Below, one piece after another: positions 39,180 through 50,587 of a stretch of DNA of 64,000 bases (its first letter is position 1; each line of letters opens with the position of its first letter). The notes under the pieces are model-generated. The model was not told the DNA's origin and ran no database searches. It worked only from the letters and a program-made list of their open reading frames with translations. Source of the DNA: Tetrahymena thermophila SB210 (taxonomy: Eukaryota; Ciliophora; Oligohymenophorea; Hymenostomatida; Tetrahymenidae); NCBI RefSeq assembly GCF_000189635.1, contig NW_002475955.1, positions 1 to 64,000 of the forward strand, read 5' to 3'. The position numbers were made by a program, and so were the translations under genes.

Positions 39180-39776
39180 ATATTTAATAAAAGCAACTAA
39201 AATTACAGCTTATTAATACTTTTGCTGGAAATATATTTTAAGGATAAATAATTATTTGTAAAATACTTTTATTTGAAGTAAACTAATAAAAATATATTTT
39301 ATAGCAAGTAATAAATCATCGCTTTCCAATATAATTTGAAGATATGCAAAATCGATTGTGCTTATTAGATAAAACTGATAATTAATTATATCTAGAAATA
39401 TATTCAAAGCGAGTATTGTTTTCTAGAGGTAGTTAGGTAAGTAATTAAAAATAGCCAGTTTTGTTAAAATAAAGTAAAAATAAATGATAGCAAACAATTT
39501 ATATAGTAACAACCTATTAAATAATGAATAAAAGCAACAAAAATTACAGCTCATATTAGTATTTTTGCTAGAAATATTTTTCATGTATAAATAATAAAAT
39601 TATATTTGATGTTAATTCATAAAAATATTTTATAGTAAGTAAATAAATCAACGCTTTCCAATATATTTGAAGATATTCATAATCAATTGGATAAAGTGAT
39701 AATTAATTATATCTAGAACTATACTCAGAATGAGTATTGCTTTCTCGAAGTAGTTAGGCAATTAAAAATAGCCAGC
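39180..39776. repeat. Two-copy tandem duplication of an about 0.3-kb noncoding block
   Basis: Copy 1 (about 39180-39460) and copy 2 (about 39522-39776) share the same ordered blocks: AAAGCAAC…AAATTACAGCT, TTTTGCT.GAAATAT, CGCTTTCCAATAT, TTTGAAGATAT, GATAATTAATTATATCTAGAA, GAGTATTG, TAGTTAGG and AAAAATAGCCAG. The offset is about 340 bases at the left and shrinks to about 320 at the right through small deletions. There is no coding frame. It may be a duplicated noncoding RNA or a simple local duplication. Confidence 0.8.
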
Positions 39777-41349
39777 TTATTCGCTACTTCTAATAATTTA
39801 ATAAAAACATCTCCACATAAATTAATAGATTACATCAATTTAAATACTATCTAAAATTCTAAACAAAGTAAATGAGCTTAAATAAAAAAACTAATTACAA
39901 AAACTTTTAAATGTTCTTTTTGGTTAAATGATCAATTAAAAATTTTAGTTACAATCCAAAAGTAAGAATAAATTTTATGTGATCACTATGTTTTTATTAG
40001 TAATAAAAAATTAAGACTCTTGAAATTAATCTAAGTAATAGCTAATATTCACTCTAAAAAAGATCAATTTAATTTTCAAAAAGATTTTTCTCTAAATCAT
40101 CTCTTATTATAAAATTTTTTAAAGCACTTTCTGCTTATTGAGAATTAATTTGTTTAAAAATTTAATGCTATTATTAAATAATATTTAAATGAGTAAAAAA
40201 AGAGTTGATTTACTTTATTTCTCATTTATTTAGTCGCTAATTTCATGATCTTAGGTTTTAAATAAAATTTAAAAATAAAATATCAATCAAGTTAATTATC
40301 TATTTAAATTTATTTAAGAGCTTCTCAATTAATAAGAATTTTTAAAGAAAGAAATTTATTTCATAATAAATAAATTAAATTAAATCATTATTCGTAATTA
40401 AATATCTACTTAATACAAATTATTAATTTATTTAATAAATAATCTTAAATAATAATTTATTTTTTCATGTTTTATTTTATATAATGATATTTTGCTTTAA
40501 TACTTGATTAGCTATCTATTATACCTAATATATATATATTTTTAGCATTTTATAGGAAGAAAAAGAGAAGTAAAAAAAATAATAAAACTATAAGCGATGC
40601 TATTAAATCATAATATATTGTAGAATAATCTATAATAAAAATATTTTGTAAGGTAATCATATCTACAGAGAAAAACATAGAAACAAATAAAATTTTATTT
40701 ACATTTAATCACTTTAAATTCAAATAATTTATTTACTTATTACTATTTATTTCCACCCTTACACAAATCCTTAGCTTTATAACATCAAAATAAACAAATA
40801 AATTAAATTTGATAAAATTCATTTTAGTTTTAACTCAATCAAAACCTTTTGATTTCATAATAGAATGCAAAATAAATTCTGCCTGCGAAATGATGAAAAT
40901 TTTAATAATGAAAAATACTAAATTTTTTTTATAAAGCAATCGAATATCTTAATATATGTTGGATATCCTTACTTAATTTATCTTTAGTTGTTTGGAAAAT
41001 TAAATAGGGATAACAAAAAGGTTGGAATTTACATCAAATTAAGAATTTGTAAAGCTATTTTTTTCTTAATTTATTAATTTTATTGAAAAATAATTATTAA
41101 ATAACTCTAAAATAATTTATTTTTTAATTCAAAAAAATAGATGTAATAAATTAAATATATTAAAAAGAATAGATTCAAAATATTTAATGAGAGATAAATT
41201 TATTAATCTGAATTTTTAATTCTATTTTGACAACATATTTATGGATCAAATAAAATAAATAAAATATTTTAATTAAAGCTATTAAATTTGTTAAAAGTGT
41301 TACATTAAATAAAATTAAAAAAAGATTGATTTATTCTTTTATAATTTTC
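39777..41349. other. AT-rich spacer
   Basis: No gene, RNA or repeat array was recognised between the duplicated block and the receptor gene's upstream region. Confidence 0.55.
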
Positions 41350-41790
41350 ATGATTTACATGGTTTATTATATGTTGGTTGATATAATTTACATTAGCTTA
41401 ATTGGAGAAAATATTTATGAACTAATTAGAGCAAAATTATTGAGTCTAATTTATTTAAGCTCGTTTTTAAGTATTCTTAATGGATTTGTTGGGATTAACC
41501 TAGCCTAAAAAAATTATTAATTTAATTCTTTGGTAAAAGTTGAATGTTATGTTATATGTTTGTTGTAAAGGAATTAACTTAATGATTAATTTAAAGGGTT
41601 TGAGTGGAAGTAAATACTTCAGATTTTTTTTTAATTTATATTTGATAAATCAAAAGAAATTTTCCGACAAGAGTGTTTTTAAAAAGTTAAGTGAATATAA
41701 AGGCATTTTTCAAATAAATAAAATACCTTAAAATAACTCATTCAACTAAGAAATAGTATAAAAAGATTTTAGTTTAATCATTCGCTGAAG
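41350..41790 (+). other. Region with two competing open frames upstream of the receptor gene
   Basis: One frame runs from ATG 41350 to TGA 41692-41694 (114 codons, hydrophobic start MIYMVYYMLVDIIYISLIGE). Another runs from ATG 41549 to about 41787 (MLYVCCKGINLMINLKGLSG …). Base use is G-richer than in spacer, but the two frames overlap and cannot both be genes. Neither resembles a family. It may be 5' leader of the receptor transcript or a decayed gene. Confidence 0.25.
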
Positions 41791-41891
41791 AATTAAAAAA
41801 TATTTTAGCTCAAAAGACTAAAATTTTAAATTTGCATAAACAAATCAAACACTATTACAAATAAGGATTAGGTTAAAAGATAGATTAAAAT

Positions 41892-42947
41892 ATGGGACAA
41901 ACTGATGTATTTGAGTGGATTATATTTGGCGAAAGTGTTATTTCATTGATATTAAGTATCCTGGTCATATTTGCTTACTTTAAATTCAAAAAGATTAAGT
42001 CTTTTCCTTTTAAGCTAATAATGTTGCTTTGTGTAGCTGATTCATTTAATAGCCTTGCTTATTTTTTTGTTTTATTTCATGTTGAAGACAACTACAATCT
42101 TTGCTAAGTTTAAGGATTTTTTATTTAATATTCGAATGTATCTTCTTTCGTAGTTACTTCGGTAATCGCTTTAAATGTGCTCTTGACGATTGTTTATAAT
42201 AGGTAGAACCCCGAAAAATATACTAAATATTATCTTTTTGTAAGTTTTGTAATTCCATTAATTATTGCAGTTATTCCAGCTATTGCAGGTAAATATAAAA
42301 ATGAAGCTCCTTTCTATTGCTGGCTTGACTAAAAGGATTATTCTTATTACGTGGTGTTTGCTTTCGTTTTCTTTTATGGAGTGCTTTGGGTTAGTGTGCT
42401 ATTTTTTATTTTCTGTCTTATTCGTGTATATAGATATATTAAATTTGTTGGATTAGAACGTCCTGCAGCTCAGTTCTATAAAAAGCTTCTCAATTTTCCT
42501 GTAATTATGATGATTTGCTGGCTTCCTTCTACGATAAATCGCATAATAGATTGGTTTAATGAAGACTATTCAACTCATTAATGGACTTATTTCATGCATA
42601 TTTGCTTTGATATTTTGGCTAGTATTTTAAACGTATGCATATATGGATTTAATGAGCAAGTAAGGAGAGAATTCCGTAGATACTTTTTCAGTAGATAAGG
42701 AGTTGAAGATTATACTGATTTGGATGAATAAGATAATAGAAAAAAGCTATTAGAGCATCCTAAACTATAAAAGCTCAATATTGATAGCAGCAGACTGAGA
42801 AAAGATAATGAACTAGGATCTCCTAGCGATATAGCTTTCTTTATGAATGAAGACGATGATCAATTAGGATACAATAGAATAAATAGAGCGAATTAATAGT
42901 CTGATCAGTATTAAGAAATAAATTTCTCAGCAGCTGATGAATCTTGA
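41892..42947 (+). CDS. Seven-helix receptor resembling cAMP-receptor (class E) GPCRs
   Basis: Single exon, ATG 41892 to TGA 42945-42947, 351 residues. Seven hydrophobic segments are evident at about residues 8-32, 40-63, 78-103, 112-132, 146-172, 192-213 and 227-247. Cysteines near the starts of helix 3 and extracellular loop 2 (NLCQVQGFF, APFYCWLD) suit the usual disulfide. The short N-terminus, the CWLPSTINRI motif in helix 6 and NVCIYGFNEQVRREFRRYF after helix 7 fit the Dictyostelium-cAMP-receptor-like superfamily common in ciliates. The C-tail of about 100 residues is hydrophilic and acidic. It acts at a membrane and presumably couples to an internal effector. The ligand is unknown. Confidence 0.87.
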
Positions 42948-43747
42948 AATAGTTTCTCTTATAAAAATACTAACAAAGCGTAGAAAAGCAAGCAATAAAT
43001 CTATAATTAAAATTGAATAATAAAATAAATATAAAAATTAATAAGTAAATTCAAATAAAATTTAATTTATTTAAAACCATTTTAATAAAGATAAAAATGT
43101 AATAAAATATTAAATAAATAATTTAACAAAGAATATTTAATTTTTAAACAAATATTTAAATGTAAAAATAAATTAATTAATTAATTAAATAATCATTTTA
43201 AAGTTTATGATTTATTTTTGTTGTTTCTCGCAAAACTTTTTTAAAGAAAAAAATATTTTTATTTAATAAAATGCTTCAAAATCAATCAAATTTTTAGAAT
43301 TAATTTATAGATAAATAAAATAAATGGTAATTAAGGTATGTGTCTATCTAATAAATTATTTATGGAGTATTTAGTGTTGGTAAATAAATTGAATATCTTT
43401 AAGGGATTCTAAAACTCTATTTATTTATTAATTAATTGACTAATCTTTTCTAATTTTTAAGAATATTTTGTTTGTTTGTTTGCTTGATTGATTGATTGAT
43501 TTTATTAAATATCTTTTCAAAGCAGAAAAAAAGAAGAAATTTGTTTGGTTTTGTATGTTAATTTATTGAATTGTTAAGTGAAATAAGGCATTTAGAGTAT
43601 AGTAATTGTTTAATACATAAAAGAAAACATATCTAAAAAAATTTATAAATTACTTATTTATAATTATTTCTTAATAGCTTATTCTTAAATAAATAACATC
43701 GAGCTTATAAATAAATAATTATTTTAGTTTAATAGTATAAATATTCA
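42948..43747. other. AT-rich spacer
   Basis: Between the receptor and the RS-rich gene, both plus strand. A short GATT run is present near 43486-43501. Nothing else was recognised. Confidence 0.6.
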
Positions 43748-46338
43748 ATGGCAAGAAGAAGAAAATCTAGAAGCAATAGGTATTCAGAATTGCTCACATT
43801 TATTTTAGAATTTAACACATTTTTAATATAAAATAGCGCATCTTCATCATCAAGTTCTTCCTCATCGTAATTAATCAAATATTTATTTTTGACACAACAA
43901 AAATTCAAAAAGTAGCATTTAAGCCTCAAAATAAAGCAATTCTTAATTAGGAAAAATTAATCAATTATAGAAATGATTTTTTTGATCACAACCATAATTG
44001 GTTCTTAGAGGATTTAATGATTGCTAGTTATTTCGATTTTAGAAAAATTAAATGGTTTAAAAAATTCAAAATTTTGAATTAAGATAAAATAATTTTAGCA
44101 AATGTTTAACAGAAATTAAATTAATTAATTAGATCAAGTAGTGGATTAACTTCATCAGGATCTTCATCGTCCTCAGATTCCTCTTAATCTTCTTCTTAAA
44201 GTAGAAGCAAAAGCAAAAAGAAAGAAGATAAGTCTAAAAAAAATGATAATAGCAAATAAACATCTAATTACTCAAAAAACAATAAAGCACAAAGCAGTAC
44301 AAGCAACAACAACAACAATAATCGTTAATCAAAAAAGGATTCTAAATATAGCAAGTCCCGCTCTCGTAGCAGAAGTAATAGAAGAAATTCCCGTAGCAGA
44401 CGCTCAAACTCAAGAGATAGAAGATCAAAAGACTATAGTTCCAATAATAATAGCAAGAAGTATCCTAGCAGCCGTTACAGTAATAACACGTCTTCTTATC
44501 AAGAAAGAAGACATTCATACAAAAAGGAAGAAAATAACAATAGGAAAAGAAGCACTTCAAAAGGTAGAAATACATATACTGACAAGGATAAGTCTAAGCG
44601 TGAAAAAAGTAAACATAGCGAAAGTGGCTCAAGTAGTTCTAGCAGTAGAAGTAGTAGCTCAGTTTCAAGCAAATCCCGTAGCGTTTCAAAGAAGTAAAAA
44701 ACAGAAAAGAAAAAATCACCTTCAAAAAACAGAGATAAAAAAAATTCAAGCTCAAATAATGATAAAAAAGTGAGCTAATAATAGCCCGAAACCCGTAAAG
44801 AAAGTAAGCAAAATTAAAAAATCAAATGACAAACCTTAAAAAAATGAATTATTGATAATAAAGGTTAGATTCTTGAAGTACATTCAAGCAGATAAATGAA
44901 TTTAGAGGGAGAAATTAAAATTACCAAAAAGAAAAGCAGCAGCAATGATAGAGAAAGAAAGGATTCATATAATTAAAAGTAATAACATAGTAATAGCTAA
45001 AAGGAATAAAAGCAAACAGAAAAAAAGAAATCTCCAGAAAAGGAAGAGAGTAAAAAAAGAAGAAGCTCTAGCAAAAAGAAAGAAGATAAGAATTCAAATA
45101 AAGATAATTAAAATAGGAGAAGCAGCAAAGATCGCAATGATTCTACTAAGGATAAAGATGTAAAAAATAATTAATCGTCTCGCTACCGCAGTCCTGATTC
45201 AAAAAGAAAACAAGAAAGAAGTTTATCGAAAAAGAGATCTAGATCTCGTGATCGTCGTGATAGCAGAAGAGATAATAATAGTTATCGTAATTAAGAAAAC
45301 AAGAACTCTTATAGAAACAGATCTAGAGATAGATCTCCTGTTTCTAAGTCTTCCAAATATGAAGCAGATGAAAACAAAGATAAATACAACAAAAAACCTT
45401 TGAGTGAGAATTAGCCAAAAGAAGAAAAACAAACTGAAAAGAAAACTACAGAAGTAAAGACCGAGGAAGAAGAAGGAGTTGTCAAAAAAGGAAGAGGATT
45501 CTAATTTAATAGAGCTTCTGGACTTATGTATTAAATAACATTTTTTTACAAATACATTATAAAATAATATCTATGTATGTATGTAAAGGGGATGGAAGGA
45601 AGATGATGAAGAAGAAAATGACAAAAAACTAAGAAGGTATTCATAAATAAATTTATTTAAAAATTGAACTGCGAAATAAATGTGTATTAACAACATTTTT
45701 TTTAATTAAAAGGGATAGATCATTTAAGAATAGATTCAATCAGGTAAGATTTTTAAAACTTTTACAGAATTTATTTTGTTGAAGATGCTAACAAAATTTT
45801 AAATGATTGATTTGGTGAGGATTGGTAGATATTAATATTATTCATTAATAAATAAATAAATAATAGTTAGTTATTAAATTTATCAAATTAACCTTAATAA
45901 AATTATTCTATTTTATAATCTGAAATATCAGTACCAGGAACATTATACATTATCAACAACAAAAAATACTACTACTATTACCTACCTACCTCAAATAATC
46001 TTGATCAAATCTTGAAATTCTTGAGGATTGATTCAGAGCTAATAAATTAAATTTCTTTTTATTAAACAGAGAAGAGATAGAGACAGTTTCTAGGGAAGAG
46101 ATAAAAGTAATTCTAATTCAATCAGGCTAAAAACAAATTATTTATTTATTTCTTTCTAATTACAAGGATACTAAAACAAGGAGAATAAAGAATGGAGACA
46201 TGATAAATTCGAATCTGTAATTAGATCACCAAGTGACGGAGTAAAAATTTTTATCAAACATATTTTTCAGTTAATTTTAATTACCTTAATTTATATTAGA
46301 AAAAATTCAAAGAAAGAGATTCTCCCACATATGATTGA
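43748..46338 (+). CDS. RS-rich (SR-related) nuclear protein
   Basis: Nine exons: 43748-43779, 43837-43866, 44139-44803, 44864-45527, 45599-45646, 45713-45743, 46070-46106, 46167-46240, 46300-46338; 539 residues. All phases agree. The N-terminus is MARRRKSRSNS followed by serine runs. The two large exons encode repeated SR/RS, KS and RD blocks (SRSRSRSNRRNSRSRRSNSR-like) typical of splicing-associated proteins. The C-terminal exons encode a distinct conserved-looking tail: KKGRGFQFNRASGLMGWKED, then RRDRSFKNRFNQ and NKEWRHDKFES. No RNA-recognition motif is seen, so it is SR-related rather than a classical SR protein. The likely location is the nucleus, with a role in pre-mRNA processing. The intron between the two large exons has two possible donors nine bases apart; GTAAGC at 44804 was chosen. 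Confidence 0.85.
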
Positions 46339-47216
46339 TTGAAACTTGGGAAAAAAGTTCAATGCAAATATTTCCAATTTAAATAAGCTACATACATTAA
46401 GGCATTCCTTTAAATAATATTAATAATCTTCTTATTTAAAAATGGAGTAGTAATAAAATAAATATACATAATAAAAGCCTTATTTAAGTTATAAAATCAA
46501 CTTTATATTAACTATTATGTATTTGTCTTTAAATAATCAAAACAAATTAACAAACTAACCAACATTTTAAAAATTTAATTTGTTTTTATTTAGTTGTTTA
46601 TCTAGATTCTAGCTCTAAAAGTATATTTTTTGTTATTTATTTTATTTACAATTCAGACAATAAAAAAACAAGAAATTACTTAAGATTTTTTGTTTTTTTG
46701 TTTTTTTGTTTTTTTGTTTATTTATTTATTTAGTTATGTTTGCTAGTTTAAAAATTTTTAATTAAACTTTATTAATTTAATTTAAAAGAATAAAATTAAA
46801 TAAATTATTTTATTTTTTATTGAGAAACTTATTTATTTATTTATCTATCTATATATTTATAAATGCACCGTACATCTGTGAGTTTATATTATGAAAACAG
46901 ATGTTTTTTACAAAATTACTTACAAATATTTTTTTTACAAAAGTTTTTAATTTAAATATTTTAATTTCTTTTTTTCTTTAATTACATAAAATTTTATTAA
47001 AACATTTTTAAATATAGTAATTTTAAAATCTGTAAGAAATAGCTTTTTATTTTATTTGTTATTAACTATAAAAAAATATTATTTATTCTTTTATAAGATT
47101 AAAATCAACATTGATTGTTTTAATAATCCAAATTTTTTTCAAAAAGATTTTATATATTCACTTTGAAAATAGTTAAGTAAAATATTGTCGGTAAGGGCTT
47201 ATTATACATAGAATAA
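46339..47216. other. Convergent AT-rich spacer
   Basis: 3' flanks of the RS gene and of the minus-strand DCP1-like gene. It contains four copies of an octamer TTTTTTTG/GTTTTTTT near 46685-46718. Nothing else was recognised. Confidence 0.6.
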
Positions 47217-47663
47217 TCAACTTTTTACATATTAAACAATTTCTTGCAATTTTAAATTTAGATTTTTATATTCTTACTACTCTGCAATCCATATACCCCA
47301 GTTACCTTTTTCATTTTTGAGGTAGATCATTTATTGTTCATCGTTGAACCCAAAATTCATGTCTTTTGTAAAGTAAAATTTAATATCCTCTTCAAGCTTA
47401 GATTAATGCACTTAATTTAATTGGATAAGAGTGTACTTTCTTTTTTAATCATGGCTATATTCTTCTACCAAAAAGCTTGGCCCTTTTTATTTAGTATGCC
47501 AAACATCAGCAAACTCAAGCAGTTTAGTAATTTTACAGACTAATATGATTTATTTTAGCTTTGGTATTAATCTTTAAATGGCTTTGAAGTTTATTTAATC
47601 TATTTCTTACTATATCTATTCCTATGATAAAAAGAAATTAGGAACTTCGCTCTACATATTCAT
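47217..47663 (-). CDS. DCP1: DCP1-like mRNA decapping subunit
   Basis: Single exon, ATG 47663 to TGA 47219-47217, 148 residues. Shape and key positions match the EVH1-fold DCP1 family. There is an N-terminal helix with INFKAIQRLIPKLKQII (compare the family pattern of an N-x-x-A/L-x-x-hydrophobic-x-P helix). Beta strands follow through ILVCKITKLLEFADVW and KGPSFLVEEY. The strand-turn-helix end is MIYLKNEKGNWGIWIAEQQE, where the G-IW pair corresponds to the conserved YGIW/YSIWF of DCP1. Length equals the bare domain, with no long C-terminal extension. In other eukaryotes DCP1 activates DCP2 to remove mRNA caps in the cytoplasm. The assignment rests on motif spacing by eye. Confidence 0.65.
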
Positions 47664-48162
47664 TTTTATTTGTTATTTGGACAATCTTTGTATAAGAAAA
47701 AATCTTAACGTAAATAAATACAAACTATTAAATTAAATTAAAATTAAATTTTCTTTCTTATTTTATGTTGCCAATATCAAAAAATTAAAAAAAAATAAAT
47801 AGATCAGATCTTACAGATCTTATGTCAATCTTTTTAATATTTATTTCTTTCTTTCTTATTTTTGAGTTTACTATTTTTTATTTATTTATTTGGTTTTATT
47901 TTATTTATTTTCTCTTTGTGTTTGCTTAAGCAACATTTTCAAATTCTTAATTTCAAATTTTATCTGATATTTATTTTTTCTGTTTTAATTTATTTTCATT
48001 TATTTATTTGTATATTTATTTATATTTTTATTTTTTTCATATTATTTATTCTTTCTTTTTTGTTGTTCTTATGCTCTGTTTCCTAGATTTTATATTATAT
48101 TGTAAATTAAAAATACATAAAATCTATTTTAACTTTAAAGAGCTAAAAAAAGAGGTTGTCTC
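47664..48162. other. Pyrimidine-rich spacer
   Basis: T-rich stretch (especially 47830-48070) with long hydrophobic-looking chance frames from TTT/TTA codons. No convincing gene. Confidence 0.55.
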
Positions 48163-48347
48163 GTGTTATAGGCTTCGAAGTTTTGGGTTACTTTCTTTAG
48201 CTAAGTTTCTAGTGATTTATAATTAATGGAGTGATTGGATTTAAAAACTTTGGGGCAAAGAAGGAAGGATGCGTATTTTTAATTAATTATGTCAAAAACG
48301 TTTTAAATCCACTAATTATAAACTAGAAGACGCCTAGCTTCGAATCT
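48163..48347. repeat. Imperfect inverted repeat, potential long stem-loop
   Basis: The left arm around 48206-48230 contains TTCTAGT, TTATAATTA and TGGA. The right arm around 48306-48330 contains their complements in reverse order (TCCACTAATTATAA then ACTAGAA). The outer words CTTCGAAG (about 48172) and CTTCGAAT (about 48338) extend the pairing after unequal gaps. The loop is about 75 bases. The block is richer in G/C than the spacer around it. It could be a structured RNA or the remnant of a small inverted-repeat element. Confidence 0.6.
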
Positions 48348-48862
48348 ATGATCCAAAACACTACTTCCTATATCTGTGCTTATTTTTCTTTACTCATTTT
48401 TTTTTCTTATTTCATGCACTTGACAAGACAACCAAAAAAGATCTTTTTGATTTTCAATTTTTTTGAAATTAAAAATTTATAAAATTTTCAATATCTTTTA
48501 TTTATTTCAAAGAAATTATTTGCTTTCTAATTAATTAAAAACTCAACATTTCAAAAAAATTTAATTAAAAATCAACTCCTTTTTAACAATCTAATAATAA
48601 ATAAATTAATTAATTGATGGTTATAATAAAAATTAAAGTATGATAAGTTGTAAGTGTTTTATGTATATGAATCTAGTTTTAATTCAAAATTTATATGTTG
48701 ATAAAATCATTTTATGTTTTACTTTTAGAATTAATTAATTTATTATTTCATTATTTATATTTATCTAATTAAGTAGAAAAAATAAACAAATATCTTACTT
48801 TCATTATAATACATATTAGATTTGAAAACAAAGCATTTGTAAAAAGTAAAAATATTTTTAGA
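48348..48862. other. AT-rich spacer
   Basis: Nothing recognised between the inverted repeat and the next candidate gene. Confidence 0.55.
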
Positions 48863-49168
48863 ATGATTAAAGCTGAAGATTTCGATATTTAAACATGGTA
48901 GATTAATTAAAATTTAATTATAAAATTCATCTAATTTTTCACAATACTTTATTTAGTATTATTGTTTGGAATTAGCACATTGATGGAGGATCTAAGGAGC
49001 TGACTAGTCTTAATAATAATTTTATTTGTAATGATTTTTAAGTTTTAACAAAATCAGATAAAATATGAAAAAAAATCTATTTAATATGCATAACATAGAA
49101 ATTAAGTCTTTATAAAATGGATAGATTTCGTCAAATAAGTAGGAGTAGATAAATGAATTTATCTAAAA
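48863..49168 (+). other. Possible upstream exons with conflicting frames
   Basis: ATG 48863 opens MIKAEDFDIQT followed by a plausible 59-nt GT-AG intron (48898-48956) and an exon encoding IIVWNQHIDGGSKELTSLNN. Downstream, three mutually exclusive frames look partly coding: MKKNLFNMHNIEIKSLQNGQ…, YEKKSIQYAQHRNQVFIKWI…, and the frame of the next gene. These may be 5' exons of the gene at 49169 whose junctions could not be resolved, or a separate short gene. Confidence 0.3.
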
Positions 49169-49706
49169 ATGTAAAATTTTAGTTTTATGAACAAATAAAA
49201 ATCATTCAATCATAAAAAAGGCGAAACGAGCTTGGCAAAATTAAATGAAATCTTATCAGACTTGAGTAATTAAAACTTCAACATATTAAAATATTCAAGT
49301 TAAATATAAATAGACAAAATTGTAATTATCAGTGGTGATACTTACTCTAAAGAAAAATAAAAACTATATGATGCTTAAGCTGACGATGAAGATGATTATA
49401 GTAAATTGAGCAAATTAGAAAAGTTTATGGAAATGTTAGAATCTGCCTATCAAGTTTGTGTAATGAAAAATAATTTATTTTTTGCATAGTGTAAAATAAA
49501 TTCAATTTTATAAAAGTAATCCTGTGTGAAAAAGTTTACATATGACATAAACCCAACTGAGTTATAATTGATTCTCTCTAGATGGTAATAATAAATAATA
49601 CAATATAAAAAGAAATTATATCTCAAATATATTTAACAGGTAATTAGGTTAAATTGAAAATGAATTATTTGCCGAAACATTTGACGCTGAAGATTTACAG
49701 CTTTGA
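49169..49706 (+). CDS. Unrecognised 160-residue protein
   Basis: Two exons, 49169-49584 and 49640-49706 (55-nt GT-AG intron), 160 residues, stop TGA 49704-49706. Composition is clearly coding: GETSLAKLNEILSDLSNQNF, an acidic patch (AQADDEDDYSKLSKLE), cysteines in the middle, and an acidic C-terminus ending FAETFDAEDLQL. The splice across the intron joins ILSRW to QLGQIENELF smoothly. The start is the first ATG after an in-frame TGA, but upstream exons may exist. No family was recognised. Confidence 0.6.
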
Positions 49707-50587
49707 GTATAAATTGATTATTTCATTAGTTGATTTTAAAAATTAAAATGAATGCAGATAGATATCTTAAACTTTAAAAGATTCAATTTTTGGAGTGTAA
49801 ATTTAGAATGAAGACATTTAATAAAAAGGCTTTTATATATATATATTATTATTTTGTAATTGAGTTAGAATTTAGTTGTAAAATTTATATAATCAATCAA
49901 TCGTACTTAACTAAAAAATATAGATTATTTATTCTTCTATGTTAAAAATCTCATAAAATGAGTCATGTGATAGTTAATACATTCCTTATAATCAATAGAA
50001 TTTATATACTCTGTGTCCAAGTTAGTTATTCATTTATTTATTTACTTATTTACTTACTTACTTATTATTGTTGTTGTTGTTGTTGTTTTATTAACATTCG
50101 TGGCATTTAAGTTTTGATAATTAAAAGATATATGTAAATAAAGACTTCAATAGCCAATTAAAATATAATATTTTATATTAAAGTATAGAGATAGGTAGGT
50201 AGGTATTTATGATTTTATATTGTATGAAAGGGTGGAATTAATACTATCGCTTAGTATTATTTGATAGCTTGCTGAAAAAATTATGGGTTTGAGAGAAGGA
50301 AGATAGTAGGAGATTAGTTAAATATTTATTATTATTATTTATAGATTTATTAATGTTACATAGAGAGGAGTTAATTAATTAGACAATGCATCTTTTAATT
50401 CTCTATGTTATCAGTTCTGAATAATGAATTATTTATTGATTTGTTTATGTAAATATATTTGTTTGTTTTTTGTTTGCATGAACTTATTCATTTGTTTATT
50501 TTATTTTTACTTATTTAACTAACTTTTAACAGTTTTACTATATACTATAACTAACTCATTTCTTCTTTTAAAAATCTATCTTAGCTT
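49707..50587. other. Convergent AT-rich spacer
   Basis: 3' flanks of the small gene above and of the calcineurin gene. It contains a (TTG)n trinucleotide run of about seven copies near 50065-50087 and a TTAC/TTAT run just before it. Nothing else was recognised. Confidence 0.6.

Noticed and set aside
43729..43929. Minus-strand acidic frame of 66 codons
   Set aside because: It is the complement of the first RS exons; the plus-strand reading MARRRKSRSNS with good splice sites is far better.
44243..45432. Further frames of 69-176 codons in the RS region
   Set aside because: They are frame-shifted or antisense translations of repetitive RS codons, a common artefact of such sequence.
47862..48226. 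Hydrophobic Phe/Leu/Ile-rich frames
   Set aside because: They are translations of a T-rich spacer with no start context or charged residues; they look like membrane proteins only because of base composition.
48172..48347. TTCGAA words considered as tRNA T-loops
   Set aside because: The flanking bases cannot form a T-stem, acceptor stem or anticodon arm; no tRNA fits.
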